NCBI GenBank assembly: GCA_030156535.1
Contig: JASGMJ010000013.1
Span: 1 to 64,000, forward strand
From: Candidatus Sumerlaeota bacterium
GTDB lineage: Bacteria; Sumerlaeota; Sumerlaeia; SLMS01; JAHLLQ01
DNA: 64,000 nucleotides
Direction of reading: 5' to 3'
The notes beneath the pieces are model-generated. The model searched no databases and was not told the DNA's origin. It saw only the letters and a list, made by a program, of their open reading frames with translations. Positions 24,797-32,491 of this stretch are shown one piece after another. The number at the start of each line of letters is the position of its first letter. The stretch's first letter is position 1. The position numbers and the translations under genes were made by a program.

Positions 24797-25618
24797 TCAG
24801 CTTTGCGGCCTGGCGCCCTTTGCCCACTTGATCGAGCAGCCCGTACCCTTGGCCGACTGAACGGCGGGGGTGCGGCCAGCCACGACATCGGCGATGGCCT
24901 GGGCAGCGTAGTCGGCGTACGTGCCGTCGCGCTTCACGTCGAACGCGCCTTCGTAAACCAGGTTCATGTTCTTATCGAGGACGAACGTGTGGGGGGTGTA
25001 CTGGGCGTTGAACTTCGCAGCGACCGAGCTGTCGCGGTTCATCAGCAGGGGCGCGGTCAGTGTCTCGGCGTGCGCCTTGATGCTCTCGGGGGTGTTGTTG
25101 ACGCCCGCGTCGATCAGAATCGTGGAAACACCCTGTTCCTTGACCTTGGCGGCCAGCGCCTGAATGCGCTTCTCGGCGCCGCGGGGCCCGGTGACCCAGG
25201 GGCATTCCTGATTCCAGAAAACGATGAGCGTGCCGTTCTCGCCAGCCAGCTTGCTCAGCGACTGCTCTTCGCCCGTCTTGGCGTCAACGACGGTGAAGTC
25301 GGCCACTTTGTCACCGAGGGAGTACTGCGCTTTGGTGTCGGTTGCCGCTGCCATCTTCTTGGCGGTATCGCCGCCGCCGAGCTTGTCAGCGGACGAGCAG
25401 GATTCCCCGCAGGTTTTGCCTGCCGCCGCGCATTCGGCCTTCTGTTCGTCGGAGCAGGTTGTCGCAGCCTTGTTCGCCATGTCGCCGCCGCCGAGCTTCT
25501 CGCCCGAGCAGCATGCTGACTCACTCGCACAGGTGCCGTCGGCACCGGCCCAAACACTGTTCGAGACGCTGAGCACGAGCCCAAGCGTCATCACAAATAC
25601 TCCAAACTTCCGAATCAT
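24797..25618 (-). CDS. secreted redoxin with duplicated Cys-rich N-terminal segment
   Basis: 273 residues with a Sec signal (to about residue 24, SNSVWA). Residues 25-92 are rich in cysteine and contain an internal duplication: SGEKLGGGDMANKAA (38-52) and SADKLGGGDTAKKMAA (76-91), each flanked by cysteines (30, 36, 37, 55, 63, 70, 74). The rest (about 98-260) is an AhpC/TSA-type redoxin domain: GDKVADFTVVDAKTGEEQSL, FWNQECPWVTGPR with the single active cysteine C139, and YTPHTFVLDKNMNLVYEGAF. There is no CXXC in the active site, so it behaves like a 1-Cys or atypical peroxiredoxin. The Cys-rich arms could bind metal or act as resolving thiols. Upstream of, and co-directional with, the TlpA-like gene. 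Confidence 0.82.
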   Translation of the reverse strand: MIRKFGVFVMTLGLVLSVSNSVWAGADGTCASESACCSGEKLGGGDMANKAATTCSDEQKAECAAAGKTCGESCSSADKLGGGDTAKKMAAATDTKAQYSLGDKVADFTVVDAKTGEEQSLSKLAGENGTLIVFWNQECPWVTGPRGAEKRIQALAAKVKEQGVSTILIDAGVNNTPESIKAHAETLTAPLLMNRDSSVAAKFNAQYTPHTFVLDKNMNLVYEGAFDVKRDGTYADYAAQAIADVVAGRTPAVQSAKGTGCSIKWAKGARPQS

Positions 25619-25937
25619 GGTTCAGTACTCCTGGCTGGGTTTGCCGCACAGCGGCTCGATTGGTGAGAGTCCGTGCTCAATTTCTTTGAGGGCTCAGCGC
25701 GGACATCCAAAATTGCACGATTTGGACTTAGCGATTCATGTGCCGACTCATTGCTTGATGCGTCCGTAGTAATGGGATGAGCTGCATCCCTATTGATTTC
25801 AGGGACCGGCTCTGGACTTCTTCGCCACGCACTGCCGCCCGGCAGACCACCCCGCGGCGGGACAAAACGGCGCACGCAGGCGAATCACTCTTGTCCGGTT
25901 TACGCACCACAGGTCGAATCCCCTCGGGAGATGCCCG
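25619..25937. other. 319-bp divergent intergenic region
   Basis: The divergent gap between the redoxin and a membrane-protein gene. I find no gene, repeat or clear promoter here. A tRNA-like string (AGGTCGAATCCCCT at 25911-25924) has no matching acceptor or anticodon arms. Confidence 0.4.
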
Positions 25938-26633
25938 ATGAAAAGTGCCCTTCGCCATTCCCTCGCCTCTCTCGTTGCAGCGGCCGCGCCTGCGGCTCTT
26001 TTCGCGCAGGGCATTGTGGAATCCGAACCCGAACCCGGCCCCGTCGAAGTGACGTTCACCGTGGCCGATCTGCCGTGGTTGTTCGGGATTCTGGCGGTTT
26101 TCCTCCTGATCGGATACTTTCTGCTGCGCCATTTCCGGGAGAAGTACGGCGAGCAGGTGGAAGAAATTACCGAGGGGGAACGCGAGTTCGAGCAGAAGGT
26201 GCTGACCCAGTACACGGCGTTCCCACCCGCCATGGCGCCAAGCGCTGCGGCCGCCCCATCGCCGGCCGTTCCGCCACCGCCCGATGTGCCTGCCGCGCCA
26301 GCATGGCCCGCTTCCGGGACGGGTGGTGCTGCGGCGGCCCCGGCGGGCGCACCAGAGGGCATCGACGACCTCGTCCGGCGGCTCCAGCAACTCGCCGTCC
26401 TGGGCAACCGGGAAGGACAAATGAAGATGCCGATTCCGCCCGACGCGCCGATTCATCGGCTGCGCAAGGGGGGCGTCGCCGTCATTCTTCCCCGCGTGGA
26501 ATCCCAGGCATTGCTCGTGCATTGCGCCAAGCGCTTCGATGTCGTCTTTGCGATGACCGACAGCGAGGAGGTTCTTGTTTTCGAGCGCCTGCAGGGCCGT
26601 CTGAACGATCTGATGGACGACCGCCGCCCGTAA
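25938..26633 (+). CDS. hypothetical single-pass membrane protein, Ala/Pro-rich
   Basis: 231 residues of unknown function. A signal peptide (about 1-23, ending ALFAQG) is followed by a second hydrophobic helix (about 49-68, LPWLFGILAVFLLIGYFLL), then a charged segment (EKYGEQVEEITEGEREFEQK), an Ala/Pro-rich linker (about 95-138), and a folded C-terminal region of about 90 residues beginning GIDDLVRRLQQLAVLGN. That region ends in FDVVFAMTDSEEVLVFERLQ, a small alpha/beta-looking unit. GGAG lies 8 bp before the ATG. It is 33 bp upstream of another secreted-protein gene in the same direction. Confidence 0.6.
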   Translation: MKSALRHSLASLVAAAAPAALFAQGIVESEPEPGPVEVTFTVADLPWLFGILAVFLLIGYFLLRHFREKYGEQVEEITEGEREFEQKVLTQYTAFPPAMAPSAAAAPSPAVPPPPDVPAAPAWPASGTGGAAAAPAGAPEGIDDLVRRLQQLAVLGNREGQMKMPIPPDAPIHRLRKGGVAVILPRVESQALLVHCAKRFDVVFAMTDSEEVLVFERLQGRLNDLMDDRRP

Positions 26634-26666
26634 CACCCTTCTCCACTCAACCTTTCCACAGGACTT

Positions 26667-27566
26667 ATGCTGCTCTCCCTCCCCCGCCGCCTGATCACCC
26701 TCGTTCTCTTCCTCGTGCCGTTCCTTGCGCCGCTGCGCGCCCAGGAACCCACCGCCCCCGTGCCCGAGCCTCTCCCGAGGCTGACCGACATCGTTGATGC
26801 CGCGTGGCCCTCTTCGCCCGTCTGGAGTGACGGTGCCTCCGAAACCGCCACCTATCGCGCCGAGCGCGTCCTTTTCGGCGAGGCGCGAATCCATACGCTG
26901 CGCCTGCTCACCGTGCAGGAGGACATCAACAAGCAGTATTGGACGAAGGCCGACTGGCCCTATGGCCAGAAGCCGCTGCTGCCCGCGATTCGCCAAAGCC
27001 AGATTGCCGCGATCGAAACCCCACCCGGCACGATGAACCTGATGTCGAGCCTCTTCTTCGACCGCTCCCGCATCGACCACTGCGTGAAGGCAACCTTCAG
27101 CAGCCAGGAAACGCGCGGCACGACGCACAAGGAAGTACGCTTCGACGGCGCGACACCCGTGTTCTCCTGGAATTCCTTCTGGGATGGTGAGGGCACGGGT
27201 TCGGTGATGCTCGCGGGATGGGGCAGCAACACGTACCTCGAAGAGGAACTGCACCTGCTCGTGCGCACGATTCGCTTTCGCGAGGGCTTGACGTGCCGCC
27301 TGCAACTCGCGCCCCTGCAACTGACGAACAACGCGGCCGAGCCCAGACCGTCGGACGCCCTGCTCGAAGTCACCCGCGAAACGGAACGAATCACCGTGCC
27401 CGCGGGCAGCTACGAGCCGGGATCGCTGTGGCGCATTCGCATCGAAACGCGCGACGGGCGCACGCTGCAATGGCACGTTGCCGACAAAGCCCCCCACGTG
27501 CTCGTGACATTCGAGGCAAGCGACGGCCGGAACTTCGCGTTGCAGGAAGTTGTCCGCCAGAAGTAG
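26667..27566 (+). CDS. hypothetical secreted protein
   Basis: 299 residues with a Sec signal peptide (RLITLVLFLVPFLAPLRAQ, cleavage near residue 25). The mature part looks mostly beta-stranded (TATYRAERVLFGEARIHTLRL, GTTHKEVRFDGATPVFSWN, GLTCRLQLAPLQL) and ends with VLVTFEASDGRNFALQEVVR. The last part resembles lipid- or polymer-binding periplasmic beta-barrel halves such as DUF3108-type proteins, but I cannot confirm this. No catalytic motif is visible. It follows the Ala/Pro-rich membrane protein with a 33-bp gap and probably shares its transcript. Confidence 0.6.
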   Translation: MLLSLPRRLITLVLFLVPFLAPLRAQEPTAPVPEPLPRLTDIVDAAWPSSPVWSDGASETATYRAERVLFGEARIHTLRLLTVQEDINKQYWTKADWPYGQKPLLPAIRQSQIAAIETPPGTMNLMSSLFFDRSRIDHCVKATFSSQETRGTTHKEVRFDGATPVFSWNSFWDGEGTGSVMLAGWGSNTYLEEELHLLVRTIRFREGLTCRLQLAPLQLTNNAAEPRPSDALLEVTRETERITVPAGSYEPGSLWRIRIETRDGRTLQWHVADKAPHVLVTFEASDGRNFALQEVVRQK

Positions 27567-27607
27567 CGCGCCTCAAGAACGCCACGAACCACGTTTTTTC
27601 AGCGTTT

Positions 27608-28783
27608 TCAGTTGTTTGCGTCGATGGCTTCGCGCACCTGCCGTGCATGTTGGTCGCGCAGGACGCGCTCCTTCAGCAACTCCTGAAATCCCATCCGGGC
27701 TTCCTTCTCCTGAAGGCGGCTCTGCAACTTCTCCACGGCATAGCGCCCCTGGCCCGCGCGGCGCACCTGCAAGTTGAAGGGCATGCTCCACAAGTCGCCC
27801 GCTTCGTTCTCCAGCAGCATTCCCTGAACCTGCACGTCCAACTGGTCCGGTGCGAATTCCTCGGCCTCGATCACGACGCCGGGGCTGACGACGTGCCAGC
27901 CGTCCCAGCGTGCGGCCAGCACGGCGACTTCGCTCTCCGGCCACGTCTCACCCGAAAAATAGGGACGGAGTTGACGATAACGCGGGGAATGGAGTTTCTC
28001 GGCAAAGGCGTGGACGAACAGCAGCAGGCTGGGGTCGCCCGCCAGGTGATGTTCCTGGATTTCGGCCTGCAACGTCTCGTCCGGCGAAAGGAAGCGCGCC
28101 GTCGCGGCTCCGCGCACGCGGCGCTGAAAATCAAGATCGTCGAACCGCGCGCGCAGGCGGTCGGCGATTTCGCCCTGGGAGGCGCGCACTCCTTCCGGCC
28201 AGAAACGCGGCGCCACACTCTCCAGCGCGTGCGTTCCGTTTGCCGCGCTCTGCCCCGGCCACGTGCGTGCGCGTTGCAGAAAATCGACTGCCCGCTCCGT
28301 CTGGCCGTCGTGATGCAGCAGCACTCCCGCGCCGTGCAACACCTCGCCCACGCCCGTGCGCACCTGCGCGTAGTAGTCGTTGTAGTAGGGGCTGATCGTG
28401 CCGATCTGGGCGACGCACAGATCGAGGAACTCGGTCGCTCGCTTTTCCAGACGCGTGGCGTGCCGTGCGATGATGTCGGCCGTGCCAGGCACGGGCTTGG
28501 TCCCCTGCGCCAGGCGCCGCGCTTCGCTCGCCTCCCAGCGCGCGAGCGTGTCGATCGTGTCGGTCATGGCCCACAGCTCGCGGGTGATGAGTTCGTCGGA
28601 GACGACGAGCGGGGCCGCGTGGCGGTCCATCGCCTCGGTGGCGCGCGCGCGATAGAACGCCGTGACGCCTTCCGCCACCGATGCCTGCGGGGAGTTGTCC
28701 CCGGCGAGGACGGGTGTGCCCGCAAAAGCGAGCAGCAGGGTGGCAAACACTGTGGCGCAACAAACGGGGAGGGAGAATCTCAT
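27608..28783 (-). CDS. hypothetical secreted alpha-helical protein
   Basis: 391 residues with a Sec signal (MRFSLPVCCATVFATLLLAF, cleavage near ALAG). The mature protein is rich in charged helices, for example EITARATEAMDR-like and TRLEKRATEFLDLCVAQIG, with TPR-like spacing around GAGVLLHHDGQTERAVDFLQ. The C-terminal part has alternating beta segments (WDGWHVVSPGVVIEAEEF, LDVQVQGMLLENEAGDLW) and a basic coiled coil at the very end. The start at 28783 is supported by AGGA 7 bp upstream; an ATG 26 codons further out would overlap the next gene. Function unknown. Confidence 0.6.
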   Translation of the reverse strand: MRFSLPVCCATVFATLLLAFAGTPVLAGDNSPQASVAEGVTAFYRARATEAMDRHAAPLVVSDELITRELWAMTDTIDTLARWEASEARRLAQGTKPVPGTADIIARHATRLEKRATEFLDLCVAQIGTISPYYNDYYAQVRTGVGEVLHGAGVLLHHDGQTERAVDFLQRARTWPGQSAANGTHALESVAPRFWPEGVRASQGEIADRLRARFDDLDFQRRVRGAATARFLSPDETLQAEIQEHHLAGDPSLLLFVHAFAEKLHSPRYRQLRPYFSGETWPESEVAVLAARWDGWHVVSPGVVIEAEEFAPDQLDVQVQGMLLENEAGDLWSMPFNLQVRRAGQGRYAVEKLQSRLQEKEARMGFQELLKERVLRDQHARQVREAIDANN

Positions 28784-28796
28784 GCGTGCATCCTGT

Positions 28797-29984
28797 TCAG
28801 AACATGTCGGCCATGCCGGAGGCCGGGCCGCGAAATGCGAAACCGAGTTGCTCGATGTCACAGGGCGGTCCGCAGAGCGCCCCGGTCATCATGACTTCCG
28901 AAGGCGCGCGATGGCTTGCATACAAGGTGGCAAGAGCCCGCACGTCGATCCGCACGCGTCCTTCGCCTCCCCGTTTAACATCGGCCTTTCCACCGCGAAT
29001 CGTCACAAGAAACCGCCCACAGTTTTCGGGATACCAGTCGTCGGCGACGTCGAGATGCAACTCGGTGTCGAGGGATTCGGGATAGCCACGCGCCTCCAGG
29101 GCAGCGGGCACGTCGGCGATGCGCAGGCACCATTCCAGCCAGCGGTCGATCTCGATCTTGTGGGCATTTTCGGGGAGCAGCGCGTCGATGATTTCAAAGG
29201 AGCCGCCGTGCCAGAGCAGGCCGTGCGCCTGGAAGGCCTGGCCGCCAATGAAGGAGAGCAGCGATTTCGCGGCTGCGGGGTTCAGCGCGGCCTGGTCCTC
29301 GACCTGCAGCAAACGCTTCTCGCCGCGAAGGACAACCGACGTGACGGCATAGCCGACCGCCTCGCCTTGCTGCTCCACGATCCAGCCCGCGCGCAGCTCG
29401 TCGCCGCTGCCGAGCAGGGACTTCCACCGGTACTCGGGGCGGCCCAGCCAGCCGTTCGTCAGGCGCGCGGCGCGGTCGTGCAGCGCCCGCACTGCCGCGT
29501 GGTCGGCCTCGGTCATCCGCCGCACGGGGAGCTCGGGTTTGCGCATGCCGATCTTCGCCGGATCAAAGAGGCGCGAAATCCGCCATCCCCCCGGCGCGTA
29601 GCCCGCCTTGGCGTAAAGTTGACGGCTGGCCGGATAGAGCACCGACAGCGGCACACCCGCCGCCCGTCCCTCGTCCAGAATGTGCCGCAGCAGCCGCGTT
29701 GCCACGCCTTTGCCACGCGCCTCGGGTGCCACGGCAAGGGCCCCGGGGCCTGACGATGCGATCGGCTGGCCGCCAAAGTATTGCCGCCACGGATGAACCA
29801 TCGCCGCAGCGTTCATCTCGCCGTTCTCGACCAGCACCCGCAGCGTTTCGGGTTCGGAACTGGCCGTGATTCCCGCTCCCCAGGTGCGTGGAAAAATGAA
29901 GCTCTCGGAGAGCAGGCGCCCGGCGGTCTCCAATTCCCCGGGGCGGGGAGCGCGGTACTCGGACAACAACGCGGCCTCGGTCAT
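28797..29984 (-). CDS. Eis-like GNAT acetyltransferase with SCP2-like domain
   Basis: 395 residues with the architecture of Eis (enhanced intracellular survival) acetyltransferases. The N-terminal GNAT domain has VAPEARGKGVATRLLRHILD (about 89-108) as the acetyl-CoA loop and YPASRQLYAKAGYAPGG. A second GNAT-like domain with QVEDQAALNPAAAKSLL follows, and the last third is an SCP2-like fold. In Eis the C-terminal carboxylate, on a terminal phenylalanine, acts as catalytic base; this protein also ends in phenylalanine (SGMADMF), consistent with activity. Eis enzymes acetylate amines including aminoglycosides; the natural substrate here is unknown. Its ATG overlaps the stop of the upstream lipoprotein gene by 4 bp (ATGA), which fixes the start at 29984. 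Confidence 0.85.
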   Translation of the reverse strand: MTEAALLSEYRAPRPGELETAGRLLSESFIFPRTWGAGITASSEPETLRVLVENGEMNAAAMVHPWRQYFGGQPIASSGPGALAVAPEARGKGVATRLLRHILDEGRAAGVPLSVLYPASRQLYAKAGYAPGGWRISRLFDPAKIGMRKPELPVRRMTEADHAAVRALHDRAARLTNGWLGRPEYRWKSLLGSGDELRAGWIVEQQGEAVGYAVTSVVLRGEKRLLQVEDQAALNPAAAKSLLSFIGGQAFQAHGLLWHGGSFEIIDALLPENAHKIEIDRWLEWCLRIADVPAALEARGYPESLDTELHLDVADDWYPENCGRFLVTIRGGKADVKRGGEGRVRIDVRALATLYASHRAPSEVMMTGALCGPPCDIEQLGFAFRGPASGMADMF

Positions 29985-30727
29985 TGCGCGGCGGCCTCGA
30001 TCCCTGCGATCAGCGTCGCCACGGCCGGGTCGATGCTGCGAATCGTCGCCGCATCCCCGGTGATCTTCAGGAACAGCGACCCCTGAGGCCCGCCCTCCAC
30101 GATCAGGCCATGCAGCCCGGAACCGGGCACGGGCTCCGACGGCCCAACTCCCATTCCCGAGGGCTTCTGCGTGCCGAAGCAAATGACCTCGGTGATCGTC
30201 AGGTCGTCCCGCTTCTGTTGGTAGACCACGGGCGCGGAATCGGGATCCAGTTCCATCTGTCCCACCCAGCGTTTGACGTTGGAGAGGGCATCGCCCCCCT
30301 GATTCGCACCGAAGTGGAAGAGCACGAGGTCGGCGCCGGGGGCACCTTCCCCGGCGGGGGGCACGGCGAACTCGGCCAGGCGCATTCCCGACGACGGCGG
30401 GCGCGAGGTCCACGTGGAGGGCAGAGGGAAGGAGAGGCCGACGAACTCCACGGGCGTGATGGCGGTGTCGGCGGCGAGGGTCGCGCGGTCGGCCGGAGGC
30501 ATATCAGGAACGACGTGCATCGCCGCTCCACCTGCGAGGGGCGGGTGTCCGGGCGGCAACGCCTGCATTCCGGCGCCGCGGGAGGGAGGCGCGGGAGGAG
30601 CAGCGTCCGAAGCCATGGCACCCGCTTCCTCCTCATAGGAATACATGGTCTGTTGATCCTTGCACGCGGCGGCGGTCAGGGCTGCTGCGGCGAGAAGAAC
30701 GTGCAGGGAGGCTCTAAGGGAGGACAT
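29981..30727 (-). CDS. hypothetical lipoprotein
   Basis: 248 residues. The N-terminus (MSSLRASLHVLLAAAALTAA) is a lipoprotein signal with the cysteine at residue 22 in AAACKD. A Pro/Gly/Met-rich linker (about 45-75) leads to a domain of about 160 residues starting EFVGLSFPLPSTWTSRPPSS, with FHFGANQGGDALSNVKRWVG and LFLKITGDAATIRSIDPAV. This resembles small periplasmic domains often found next to protein-stability or carbohydrate genes, but I cannot name a function. It overlaps the Eis-like gene by 4 bp and lies 29 bp downstream of the ROK-GmhA fusion, so the three genes probably form one operon. Confidence 0.65.
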   Translation of the reverse strand: MSSLRASLHVLLAAAALTAAACKDQQTMYSYEEEAGAMASDAAPPAPPSRGAGMQALPPGHPPLAGGAAMHVVPDMPPADRATLAADTAITPVEFVGLSFPLPSTWTSRPPSSGMRLAEFAVPPAGEGAPGADLVLFHFGANQGGDALSNVKRWVGQMELDPDSAPVVYQQKRDDLTITEVICFGTQKPSGMGVGPSEPVPGSGLHGLIVEGGPQGSLFLKITGDAATIRSIDPAVATLIAGIEAAAQ

Positions 30728-30756
30728 GGGGGACTTCTCCGAGGGGGTTGGGCGAA

Positions 30757-32235
30757 TCAGGGTTTCTTTCCGGGGGAGCGAAGCCGCGCTTCGGCGGCCT
30801 CGCAAAAAGCGTGAAGCACGAAGGTGTGGATTTCCTGGATGCGTTCGCTGGCCGCATGGGGGACGTGAATCGCGAGGTCGGCGATCTGGCGGGCGGCCCC
30901 GCCGTTCTTTCCCGTCAGCGCGATGGTGAAAACGCCTCGTTGCTTGGCAACGTGGAGGGCGCGGTTCACGTTCTCCGAATTGCCGCTGGTCGTGAACGCC
31001 ACCAGCACGTCGCCTTTCCTCCCCAACCCCTGTACCTGGCGCGAGAAAATCGCGTCGAAGCCGTAATCGTTGGCGATGCACGTGAGCACCGATCCGTCGG
31101 CGCACAGATTCACGGCCGCCAGCGACGGCCCATCGCCCCGGTAGCGCCCGATCAGCTCCTCGGCCAGATGAGCCGCGTCGGTGGCGCTACCGCCGTTGCC
31201 GCACGTCAGCACCTTGTGCCCCGCCTCCAGCGCCTGGACAATGCGCGCCGCGCCGGAATCCACGGCGTCGAGGAACACCTTGTCGGCCAGCAGCGCGTCG
31301 AGCAGGCGCGCACTCTCGGCCACCTGCCCAACAGCACGCGGCCCGAGTGCGGCGTCGCCGCCGAACCCGCGCGACAGCGCCGCCGACAGGCACGCGAGAT
31401 CGCCCAGCTCCCCGCCCAAAGCCGACGGCGCGATCCGGCAGTTCTTTGCCAGATGCGGAAGAGCTTCCTCGCGCGCCACTTCGCAAATTCGATCGATCAG
31501 CAAATCCTCGCACTTCACCGCGATCGTTCCGAGTACCACGGCATCGAGGCCGAAGAGGTCGATCAGGCGCGCGCACTGGCGCCCCACCTGAACGGCCACG
31601 GCATCAAACAGCGCCAGCGCGCTCGCATCCCCCGCGCGTGCGGCCTCGGCCAGTTCCTCCACCGGACGGCCGCCTTGCGCCGCGATGCCTGCGCCGCTCG
31701 CCAGCCCCTCCAGGCTGCCACGCTTGCCGAATATCCCGGGGCCGTCCTCGGCCACGCGCCAGTGCCCAATCTCGCCCGGGATGTCGAGGAGCCGTCCGTC
31801 GAGTACCACGCCCATGCCGAAGCCCGTCGCGAAGGTCAGAAACGCCATCCGCCGCACCCCGCTTTCGCGCCCCACGCCGAACTGCCATTCCGCCCACGCC
31901 CCCGCCCGTGCGTCGTGCATCCAATGCACGGGAAGGCCCAGGCGTTCACCGAGGCACTCGGGCAGCGGCACGTCTTTCCAGCCCGGCAGATGGGGCGGAG
32001 CGAGCAGCACCCCGGCAGCTTCGTCCATGGGACCGCCGACGGCGACGCTGGCGGCCGTGACGCACGAGGCCGCCTCCGTGACTTCCGCCGCCGCGCGGGC
32101 AACGTCATCGAGGAACGCCGCGATGCCGCGCTCCGGGCGCGTGGGGAACTGGACACGGCCGAGAATCTCCCCGGCAGGGGTGGCGGTCAGGACGGCGGTC
32201 TTTGTTCCGCCAATGTCGATCCCAAGAAGAGGCAT
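30757..32235 (-). CDS. ROK sugar kinase-GmhA-type sugar isomerase fusion
   Basis: 492 residues. The N-terminal part (1-300) is a ROK-family kinase with the phosphate loop GIDIGGTKT (5-13), the catalytic aspartate in HDARAGA (D108) and GEIGHWRV (154-161). The usual zinc motif CXCGXXGCXE is degenerate here, reading GIFGKRGSLE (167-176) with no cysteine. The C-terminal part (about 303-485) is a SIS domain of the GmhA type, with TCGNGGSATDAAHLAEEL (344-361), FTTSGNSENV (414-423) and the catalytic-type RIQEIHTFVLHAFCE (465-479). GmhA converts sedoheptulose 7-phosphate to heptose 7-phosphate in lipopolysaccharide synthesis. A fusion of a sugar kinase with a phospho-sugar isomerase suggests two steps in one nucleotide-sugar or amino-sugar path. 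It is first in a probable operon with the lipoprotein and Eis-like genes. Confidence 0.85.
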   Translation of the reverse strand: MPLLGIDIGGTKTAVLTATPAGEILGRVQFPTRPERGIAAFLDDVARAAAEVTEAASCVTAASVAVGGPMDEAAGVLLAPPHLPGWKDVPLPECLGERLGLPVHWMHDARAGAWAEWQFGVGRESGVRRMAFLTFATGFGMGVVLDGRLLDIPGEIGHWRVAEDGPGIFGKRGSLEGLASGAGIAAQGGRPVEELAEAARAGDASALALFDAVAVQVGRQCARLIDLFGLDAVVLGTIAVKCEDLLIDRICEVAREEALPHLAKNCRIAPSALGGELGDLACLSAALSRGFGGDAALGPRAVGQVAESARLLDALLADKVFLDAVDSGAARIVQALEAGHKVLTCGNGGSATDAAHLAEELIGRYRGDGPSLAAVNLCADGSVLTCIANDYGFDAIFSRQVQGLGRKGDVLVAFTTSGNSENVNRALHVAKQRGVFTIALTGKNGGAARQIADLAIHVPHAASERIQEIHTFVLHAFCEAAEARLRSPGKKP

Positions 32236-32372
32236 GAAAATTTCGGCGTCCGCGGGAGGATGCGTCAGGGCTTACGCGGGGGCGGGAAGCGTGGCAAGGG
32301 CGTTGGCGCACCTCAACAGGGGTGGCTCGAGATGAGTTGCGCCCCGATCAGGTTGAGCGACCAGGGATGAAA

Positions 32373-32406
32373 GGGACACTAGGACCGAAAGTGACAGTGG
32401 TGTCCC
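32373..32406. repeat. small hairpin-forming intergenic element
   Basis: GGGACAC (32373-32379) and GTGTCCC (32400-32406) enclose CCGAAAGTGACAG in the 256-bp gap upstream of the ROK-GmhA fusion. The same gap ends in a TCATCC-type low-complexity stretch (about 32469-32503) that runs into the stop codon of the next gene. No T run; probably a REP-like element rather than a terminator. Confidence 0.4.
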
Positions 32407-32491
32407 GAGAGGCTGCGGGAAGGGGACGAGTTTGGCCGAGCATTGGCGAAGATGCCCAAGCCACATTGCCTCATCCTTCATCCTTTCTTCT

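Noticed and set aside
25860-25930. Possible tRNA, from a T-arm-like GGTCGAATCC string
   Set aside because: No complementary acceptor stem, D arm or anticodon arm can be formed around it.
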